DNA of 24,522 nt from Acanthaster planci (Eukaryota; Echinodermata; Asteroidea; Valvatida; Acanthasteridae). Every line of letters begins with the position of its first letter. Position 1 is the stretch's first letter. The translations under genes were made by a program, and so were the position numbers. Below, piece after piece: positions 1-9,900 of this stretch. The stretch is taken from assembly GCF_001949145.1 (NCBI RefSeq), contig NW_019091697.1, positions 63,010 through 87,531 of the forward strand. The letters are read 5' to 3'. The notes under the pieces are model-generated. The model was given only the letters and a program-made list of their open reading frames with translations. It was not told where the DNA came from and did no database searches.

Positions 1-744
1 ATTTCTCCCAATCCACATGACAGGTTTTGCATGCTACAGTTGATCAGTCAAATATTTCATTGTTCTGCACATTCTTCAGCAATTCTCAGAATTCCCATGG
101 TGTGTTTAACTCTCTGCAGATGTTTTTCCTTCCATGTATTTCCAAGCATTTCATTGCTGAAAAGCACTGATAGCCGTGGGTATGGGTGAAAACGTTGAAA
201 ATTGCCTTTTCGTATGTACATTTTTTGGGTGCGCTGTATACGCGATATGTTCATGCCTTTCACTTTACGGACATAAAATCGACTCCATTAACATAGCACA
301 CGTGTGCGTTGTGTCCGGCCGTCAAAATCGCCCTGGGAGTGATTTTGATGGATACGTAACACTTGGAGCAAGTGTTGGCACGCATATGGACAGGCGCCTT
401 AAGAGTGAAAATTTTACAACAGCGGAAAAAATAAGACTTAAAAAAAAATTACATATTGCCAGAATCTTAAAGACATCAATCCAAAAATAACAACTAAGTA
501 GTTCAGTGACTCTGATTTGCACCTGAATTCAGTTAAATCAGGCAGTCAATTATAAAGAATTAAATTTGGTCAATCAGACTTCGTGCCGATATCAGTTGAT
601 TGAAGTTCATCTAAAAATTCAATTGATCAAGAGTTCAATTAGTTTCAAAATGTTTGAACAGAACTGTATGTGGGCAAAGGATTTTAGGCAAGGCTAGTGG
701 AAGCATTGTTCCTGAAGTCACATTCTTTATCCCCTCTGTTGCAG
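1..744. other. Intron upstream of S5 exon
   Basis: I see no exon matching TRPM S1-S4 here, so this is probably the 3' part of an intron. It contains two perfect short hairpins (8-bp arms TCAAAATC/GATTTTGA near 324-348, and 7-bp AACACTT/AAGTGTT near 359-377). Nothing else is recognised. Confidence 0.5.
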
Positions 745-919
745 ATGATCGACCTGTTGTTTTTCCTGGGTATTCTTCTGGTCTTTCTCCTGGCATTTGG
801 CATAGCCTCCCAGGCCATTCTCCAGCCCAACGCACCCAGCTTTGTCGACGTCGCCAGGGGAGTCTTCTACAAGCCCTACTTTCAGATATTTGGCGAACTG
901 TTCCTGGATGACATTTTGG
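745..919 (+). CDS. TRPM2-like: TRPM2-like exon: S5 helix and start of pore loop
   Basis: The acceptor is TCTGTTGCAG and the donor is GG|GTAAGT. The exon encodes 58 codons plus one base (leaves phase 1). It begins inside S5 ([20 protein letters not shown]) and runs to the pore helix and filter region [14 protein letters not shown]. The ATG at the first codon is internal, matching the methionine in the S4-S5/S5 segment of TRPMs, and is not a start. The filter reads FGEL where mammalian TRPM2 has FGQI. Confidence 0.9.
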
Positions 920-3900
920 GTAAGTTAAAGTCTCTCATCTGTCTTTCTGAGAGGATTTTATTGCAATTTCTGTATAAGGATGTAACTTCCGCCCCCTTTA
1001 AAAGTGGACCGTTAAAACGCCATCAAAATGTAGAGACCGGACAAACCATTAGCCCCTTCCTCCTCACACTGACCCCTCCCCTCCAAAAACTAAAAAGTGT
1101 AGTGGTATCCCGGGACTTTCCTTGCCTTCCTCTTCTCTGACCTAGGTTCAAATCCCATTCAGGTCAATCTCGATTCAAATCTTTCATGGTGTCCAATTCG
1201 ATTCATTTTAGCATTGGCCTGTAGTATAACCCAGCCTGTAGTGGAGAGCTTAGTTTCCAAAGTACGGCATTAAAAACCAAAGCCCAAAGGTCCGAGCACA
1301 GCCTTGCTTTTTATGGTAAATGTATTGTAATGTCATCCCCAGCACTGGTTCCCTGGTTGTTTAATACCCTCCTTGTAATGTACATGCATATGTTTGTACA
1401 GAGAATGTTGGTTGCATCGCCGCCAACAGTTCCAGTCCAGATCCCGGTGTCTATCCCTGCCCTGGCACTGCTGCCATCGGCACCCTGCTGCTTTTCTTCT
1501 ACATGATGCTGAGCAATGTACTGCTCCTGAATCTCCTCATTGCCATGTTCAGGTGAGAATGACTCCAGGATCATGAGCTTGTTTTCTTGAAATGTTTTTT
1601 GTGATTGGTTTTTTGAGATTTTGACTCACAGCTAGAGTTGAGATGCTGATGTTTGTGCACAATTTGTATATCATACGAACGACAAAAAGTCTCTGGTGGA
1701 TATATATGCATATATACCACTTACAGGGGTGAGATTTCTCAGCTTTTTAGCCGATTTCAGCTTTTTTAATTTTGGATTTCAGCTTTTTTACCTCATTGGC
1801 TGTGTACAAAAGTATAGGAGATTTTCACAGTTCAGCTTCTTTGTACCTTTTTTCAGCCATTTTCAGCTATTTTTATCATTGGTCAATCTCACCCCTGCAC
1901 TTGACTGAGCTGTGGATTTGGAGCATTGTGGTCTTGTCAACTTCCACTTTGTACTAAAGGACAAAAGCAACAGTGCAGCGAACATTTGCAGTGTATTTCG
2001 TTTTAAGTTGAATGTGTTTAACTGTTTTAAATTCAAAGCATAAAGCATGAATATTTGATTTGATGTCGCAGTTCGCTTGGATGCTTCCTGTGATCTATCT
2101 TATACGCCAATGAAAAACCACCTAAGGTTTGCACCTGTTCAATTCCTGTATGTCAAGTGTTCTCAAAGAGCTGTTATATAAAAAACATAAGGAGCTTACC
2201 CTGATGGGACTCTAACCTTCACTGAAAAGTTCCCAGAAAAAAACAGAGGTTTCTTGGCCCCACTTTTATAGAAGATGCGAGGACTACAGTGTTCAATCCT
2301 GTGTGAGGAAATTCCCTCTTGCTTTTGTTATCCCAAGACTATTCCTCACAGAATCAGCATCTATTTTCATCCCTGATCCCGTCAGATCGACCCTGAGGAT
2401 AGTGAAAGTCGGGCATACTTTGTTGCAGTGGGCAACCAACAGCATGTTGCCCACGTTGAGACAGTGGGAGCTATCAGTCTAGCAAACCAGTGCCACTGTT
2501 TGATCCTGTGGTGGCTGGTAAATTCAGACTCCTAGGTAGGGCTGCTTAACCTGTCAGATCTTCTAGTACCCTACAGACAAAGTAGCCTAGACAAGTGCTA
2601 CAAAAGCATATGGCAGACTCATTTACCATAAATGTCCTGGAGGCTTTAGGTTGTACAGTCTGTTTTATCGTGTCTTTGCTTTTTCAAAATCTATATTCCC
2701 ACACCAGCTACACCTTCTCAGCTGTCCAGGACAACACCGACGTCTACTGGCGGTTCCAACGCTACGATCTGATCGAGGAATACTTCAGTCGGCCCCCGGT
2801 GGTCCCCCCTTTCATCCTGATCTCCCACGTCTTCCTGCTGGTGCGGTTCATCATGCAGAAATGTTGCAGGGTGTGCCTTCGCTACCGATCGGGCGAAATG
2901 AGTAAGTCGTGAACAAACAAGACGCGATGGGCTTAGCAAGTTCAAGGATTACCACTTGGCTTGATGTCAGAATTTTTTTTTATTTGATGATGTGCATCGC
3001 AGTGTTTGATTGCTTCCTTTCAGAAACGTCATGAATTTATTTCTGGCAAAGGTTCTCAGAACAAACCAGGCATGCATGGTTAATGGGCAAATCCAGTATA
3101 AGATAAACATTCTCAAGATTAAGTGAAACATCTCGTGTAGGCTAAAGCATTACTTTCGGGATGGGCAGCACAGAATGTCTGTTGAGGTCATCAAAGCCCA
3201 CCACTGATTCTTTGAATCTCAACGATACCAAGAGAAGAAAAACCTCTGTATCTTCAGCAATGTGGTTAATTACATTCAAATGGCAATATTTATACTACTT
3301 TGTAATTTGTCCTTGGATCCAGCCTTCCCTTCTAAGTTTCAAAAATACTTAAACTAGTCAAGTTTATTCTTTTATCAATGAAAGTGGGAGATGCTAGTAA
3401 TGGGTACCTATTATTGAGAATGATTTCATCAATAGTACCTTTTTGTGTGGTTTTGGCCGTCAGAGCAAACGATGCCCCCAAGTAAAGTGAAGCAGCTTGT
3501 TCTCTGGGAGACCATACAGAGTGACGAGTACATCGTCAAAGAGAAAGCTCGACTAGCAGAGGATGTCAGTGAACAAGTCAAATCAACAGGAGAAAAGTGA
3601 GTGACGTGGTGTCTTCATTCCATCTGGCTTTTTTTTGGAGAGAATTTATGTGTGTTTTGTTTTTGACACATGAGACGTTTCTATGAAGAAACGGTCTTAG
3701 TTGTTTTAGGTTTGGACTTCCAACGTTAGGGTCAGTGGTTCATATCCAGCCGCTGGCTGTAGCTTGTTGGCATGTGCAAGCAACTCTGCCCTTCTTTGCC
3801 TCTCTCCACCAATAAGTATAAACGGGTACAAAACCGAAAACTGGAGATGAACCCCTGCCTCACGGGTTTAACTTGCTAATGGGGGCTCTTTGCGTGTTTA

Positions 3901-6900
3901 GAATCCTGTCCCTACCTGATTGCTGTGTGGACAGTGCAATGACAGAGTTGTTGAAACTTTTAAATGTCTGCAAATTTTCAACCCATTCAAGCAAAGCGTT
4001 GTCGTCGTATGGTTGTCATCAGTACTGCACACTATCATTTTCTCCCAATGCACAAACCATTTATCGGCTTTCAATTTGCAAGGAACACTTCATACGGGCT
4101 TCATAAAAATTGGTGTGGCAATTTTCACAGCACATTGTTATATTAGCCCAACCCAGAGAGGACAGTGATATCCAAACAATGCGCAAGCTAGTCCCTTAAT
4201 GAGTGTCATTTCAAACATTCTTTTAAAATGAGAAAAAGCATTGTTTCAAGATACTTCCCTCACTGACCCGTGTCATATGCATTTACATGCCCGCCAATTG
4301 TTTTGATTTGAGTTTTCAAAGACCTTTAGATGGGAACGTTCCAATTTGGGAAGGAAAAAAAATAAAATCTGAAAATCGCTTGCACACCGCGTGCAATGTT
4401 AGAAGTGTTTCTCATCCCGAATAACCATTTCGATTCCCAGATGATGGTGATCTTGACAAATGTTAAGTAACAAATACGGATCTGCAATGCGTACGCTCCG
4501 CAGGAGTGATTGTGACATCATTGCCTCACTGTCCACCTGGTACAGTGACAAGCGACTCGATATAAACACCCAACAGCTGTTTTATTTAAATGCATTCATG
4601 GTGAATACAGCCGTGGCTTTATCTTTTGTGTCCTGCTACTTGTTCTCTCACTGAAACAGGAGCGTGATTTTAATGATTCCTACAATCCTGGACAAATCTC
4701 GTTGGGCCTCCAACCCCAGACCCTCTTTCAATGTCGGCTCTATGTGGTGTGGTCTGCCCTCCGGCTGGACAGGACAACATTGACCAGGGAGTGGGGGAGA
4801 GGGCTGGAGAGCGTATGGCTATTGCCAAGTGTCCCATCAGTTTTGTCCAGGATTTTAGACTAATACCGTAGGTCCAGACTGTGTTTGTCACATGTTCAGT
4901 GATCGAGACTGAATTGGCATAGTGAAAAGCAGCAGTAAGTCAGACATAAGGTACTCGCATTGTGGGTGCACTTTGAACTTCCTTTATTTGTGAGTTCCAA
5001 ATGCTGGATTTTATAGCACCAATGTGAATATTCTCTTGGACTCAGGGTGGACGACTTGCTGGCGAAGATGGACGAACTCTTTGCTGACCCGGAGACTGGA
5101 GCTCCTTCCAAAGCCTTGGGTCTGCTGGGCGAGAAGGCTATGGAGGAGAGACTGAACAGACTAGAAGACCAGGTAATGTACCAGACGCATGAGCCTCATT
5201 GGGGAGGGGAGGAAGTATGAGGAAAAACTTTGTCTCTTTTGCAAAAAGTCCGGCCCCTCCTCTTCCTGCCCTGGAAAGTCCAGGCCACGCCCATGGCCAG
5301 ATTGGCTTTATTTATGATCATTTGGTTGGTATTTACCTCTGTCGATTATTCCTTCCCGGCTACGCTAAAATTTAGGAGCTTGTTTGTCTTAATAAAGACC
5401 CTTTGGTGGAGGTTGTCAGTGTGTGAAGTTGGCTTCTCTTACCATCATGGTCCAGGGTTCGATTCCCATTCTGGGCTGTATGCGAGTAGAGTTGGTCATT
5501 TATTCCTTTGCTCTTTTGAGAAGGTTTGGTCTCCAAGGTCTCTGGTTGTCCTACCCCTGGCGGTGCTTCGTGGGTGCCTGAGGGGCCTTTATGTGCCTTC
5601 AGCTCGGCCTTTTGCGGTGTCTTTATCGTACATTGCATTGTATATTGTACTGAATGTGTACTTCATGTAAGCATACATGAGCCCTAACATGAGTTTTAGT
5701 AGCCATAGCTGTTTCTGTCTGAATTTCCTGGAAACTTCAAAGAACTTCATTCCAATGACTTTTGATCTCGCTCCTTTCTGATATGCTTGTTTTTTTGCCC
5801 CCTTTTGGGGGGGGCAGGGGGATGTGGGGATCTGTTTGAGTAGTTTACTCTTGTTTACATGATCTGGTTTAGAGGAAAATTGTCTTCATCCATAATGCAC
5901 ATGATATTTTATGCACATAAAAAATGGAATCAAATGTGAATTTCTTTCCTTAGGACATTTTTATTCCACATATACAAATCAGATATTGCTGAAGACATTA
6001 ACTTAATTGATTTCAATCACTTGCACATCCAGATGGAGCGAACAAACCAGGCCATTGATTGGGTAATCCTGGCTCTCCACGGTAACAAGCTCGGAGTCAA
6101 AGAAGGACCTCCAGAACTCAGGTCTATTGCTCCCAGAAAAGGTAGATGCTGATCTCTGATCTAGTGCATTAGAGTGGCATTTGATTATCTTTTTCATAAG
6201 ACGCAATTAGTGCATGTGTTGTAAGGGTCACTTCAGTACAGCGGTCTGGTTGCTTGTGGTACACTCTCTTTAGGTGTTGTTTGAATCTAAATGCGTGCAA
6301 GCACGAATGCACGGCAATTTGAATTATGTGAAAAAATGCCCACCAGATCCTTTGTCAGGCTCTTGGCATTAATATAGCATCGTCTTACTACTTGATGCCT
6401 ACATAGTTTTCTGCATTTTTGTTGAAACCTCCCAGATTTCCAAAATAGAACAAACAACCAAATGATGCCTATTTTCTATGACAGAGCAAGATAATTTTGA
6501 TGATGAAGAGGAAGAGAGGAAAGTTCCCACGACGCTGGAAGAACTCGGGATATCCTTACATCAGAAGGCTCGCTCCAGTCCCTACCCCGGTACGGCAATA
6601 CGAAGGTTCCCAGTGCCAGACAACAAAGTGCCCTGGGAGGTGAGTTGCAGTATCATCACCTGCCATCTCTAAATGATGACTGAAATATCCTGTCATTAAT
6701 TTGCGGTCCATTCTTGCTGCCACGCCTCATGTGCCTAGGTGTGAGCCCCTCTCACACTTTCCCTGTACTTGTAAAAGTGCACTCACGCAATAACACATTT
6801 GCTAAGTATCAAGAATTTTGTCAAAACACATGCGTTGTGACACAGTCTCTCATAAGTTCCCCAAACATCCAGACACCTTTACCTTGGAGCCACTGTACAA

Positions 6901-9900
6901 AGTTTCCTTGTACCACGTGTCATCCATCAAAAGATGACTTCCTCTGTAATTAATGTTCTATCTGGCCGTTGTGTATTAAATGTCTTGTGCATTTTGGCTT
7001 GTACTGTCTCCGACTTTCCACCGAATCGACCCACATAAAAGTACACTCATGCAATAACATAATTGGCTCCCTGAACACGAATCGGGGTTATTTGGCCCAG
7101 CTGCCAGTAGGAATAGCTATACTGTGATATTCTGAATTCCCAACTGATTTCCCAATAGGTAAGCACAATATCATTTTTAGCAGTTCCCAATAATTCCAGA
7201 CACCTTTTCCCCTGAAGCTACCTTTGAATCACAAGTTTAAAGTTTCCTCGTACCAGCTGGCAACATTGTCCAGGTATGGATAACAATCCTTTAGTTATAA
7301 GAAGGAACTACACCGGGACTATCATCATGAAAATTTTTTTCATGTTCTGAACGTAATTTGACCACAATTCAGCATTTCGCTGCTATGGTCAAATGATAGA
7401 CCACTTCAAATCACAATCAAATCAAATGTTTTTGCTGGTAATCAATATTTTGCGAGTTAACAGTATTTTGCTGGTTTTGATTTTTGGTTGAATTATTCTT
7501 GAGTTCTCTCAAAACAAACAGATCATCTGAGCTTGAAACCAACAGACTTTGCTCTTTGAATTCAATGACCGTCATAGCTAAACTCCACTTCCATATCATG
7601 GGAGTTGAAGGACGTAGGGTGCATGTGGTACATGATTTTCAGATATATTTTGTGGTCATTTTTCAGAATAACCACCAAGGTTACAAAGCGGTCAGCTACA
7701 CTCATCCCAGTATTCTGGCAATGCCTCACTACGCTGACATTGATCTGCTCAAGTACAGCAAAAACGAGCGGCCCATTCTCAACTTCAACTCCTACGACAA
7801 GACAGTGAACTATGACCGGCGAAGTTACTCGGGCACCTACACCATCATGGACGGCATTCCCCTGTAAGTTTTTTGTGTGAATGTGCGTGGATGGGTGAGC
7901 AAATTGAGAAAAAACTGAGATCGAAATTTGGCACCGGGAGGATATTGACTGGTGTTTTCTTGTTTGGGTTTTATTCACCAAGGTTGTTGTAAGCACTCCA
8001 TGCTTTCTTTGTTTTTCCTGCCAATTGTGGGAGAGAAATTTACAAGCTTACTCGGGGTTGAGGCGTCTCGTCAAGTTTCAACCGTACGCTTTCCCACCGC
8101 AGTGATGAGCAGTCTTGGGGAAAAACTTTGTGGTCACATGCTAATCTGACACCATTTGATCAGACCCTGTTAATCTCTCCTTGTTTACTCTGACCAGGAA
8201 TCCGCGAGGTAGGACTGGAATGATAGGCCGCGGGACGCTGGGTCGATTTGGCCCCAATCATGCCGCTGACCCCATCGTTACCAGGTACAGAAAGTCTGGT
8301 GTTCTTATGTGCCATGTGGAATGGGCAGGATAACACACGGCTTACATGTTTCTGCAGGGCAATGCTTCTCATACAAAGTTACCATTACCTGTGTGTCATT
8401 GCTTTAAAACATTTGTTAGCATTTTAGGATGTCTATATTTACTTCACGTTTACTCTGTATGCAAGTATCCTCGTGCCAAAGAGGGCCAAGTGATCTTTTC
8501 ACCTGCTGCTGGTATTGCAGTCAGCATGCATGGTTTAACTGATTGAACGCTTAGGTCAAAATTTCCTGCATTTGTTTCCTGTGGTTTGCAACATGTTCAA
8601 ATTATACTCCTTTGTTTCTTTTCACAGAACTACTGTCTTGTAGTTTACCAACAAAGCCATACCGAAAACAACAGCTCTTAACATTTTAGTGCTTCAAAAG
8701 TACCTTATGAAGCCATGATTTGTCACTGGTATTTTTTCAGGTGGAAGAAGAACCCAGATGGAATGAAACTGGAGGACAATGGACTGATGGTTCTGGAGTT
8801 TATTGCCATACAGAGGAAGGACAACCAGCAGTGGGCGATACCAGGGGTATGTAGGGGAACCACAGGGATACTGGGAGGGGTGTGGTGGGGTATAGGTGTC
8901 AAGGTGTGTCTTGCCGTACAGGGGAAGGACAACCAACAGTGGACGATGTCAGGGATACATAGGGGACCCACAGGGGCACTGGGAGGGGTGTGGTGGGGTA
9001 CAGATGTCAAGGTGTGTATTGCCGTACAGGGCAAGGACAACCAACAGTAGACGATGTCAGGGATATGTAGGGGACCCACAGGGGCACTGGGAGGGGTGTG
9101 GTGGGGTACAGGTGTCAAGGTGCATATTGCTAGACAGGTGAAGGACAGCCAGCAGCTGGCGATACCAGGGGTATGTATGGGATTGGAAAGTGGTGGACAT
9201 GATGGTTTTTCCACACTGAGGCCATGCAGTTAGTATTAAAAAGAAGCAATAGGAGTCCCAGGAGGTGTGTGTCTCACAATGGTCTCAGAGGACTCGACTA
9301 TGACGCTGTTGGATGTTGAGTGCGTATACAGACAGTGTAATCAGTTGTGGTCTCTTCAGGGTATGGTCGAGCCGGGGAGCCTAGTTAGTGAGACACTGAA
9401 GAGGGAGTTTGGTGAGGAGGCAATGGGATCACTGGACAAGTCTCCTGAGGACATCGTCATCATTCAACAGAAAATTGAGGAGCTTTTCCAGCACGGCGTA
9501 GAGGTAAGGATACCGCATCCTAAGATTGTAAAGAACTTTGTTTATTTATTGGCGTAACCGGGGGGGGATTAGTCCCCCCCCCCAAGACCAGCCCCCTCAG
9601 AAATTGGAAAAGGGAAAAATCTGGTGATAGTCCACCTTGGTCAGTGTTTAAATGAGAATGGACCCACTGAGCCCCCCCTCCCAAAAAAATGAGGGTCCCC
9701 AATTATCCCCCTGCAGAAAGTATCCCAGTTGTGCCACTGAAAATATCCTGCAACATTTTTGGGGGTCAGTTACATCTTATGTTTTTTTTTCCATCTTGGG
9801 GGCTTGGTAATCCGGAGGGTGTTTATTTATTGAACATTGAGACTTTTGTTCTTTTCTGCTAGCTGCTTTGCTGTTAAGTTTTGTGTTGTCCTAGAAATTT

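Noticed and set aside
176-490. 104-codon frame on the + strand.
   Set aside because: No similarity to TRPM S1-S4, no flanking splice sites in a compatible phase.
1097-1170. Possible tRNA gene (A-box and B-box present).
   Set aside because: No clean cloverleaf or terminator, and a non-tRNA tail similar to the element at 5396; better explained as a SINE head.
7562-7996. 144-codon open frame on the minus strand.
   Set aside because: Antisense shadow of the TRPM2-like exon 7667-7863.
9138-9170. 33-nt cassette exon in unit 4 of the tandem array, considered as a regular exon.
   Set aside because: The upstream sequence is purine-rich with a poor acceptor, and the main exon chain is complete without it. 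Kept only as a testable alternative.
8723-9214. 163-codon open frame on the minus strand with repeated proline-rich units.
   Set aside because: It is the antisense of the 108-bp tandem array; the repeat length divisible by three keeps all frames open.
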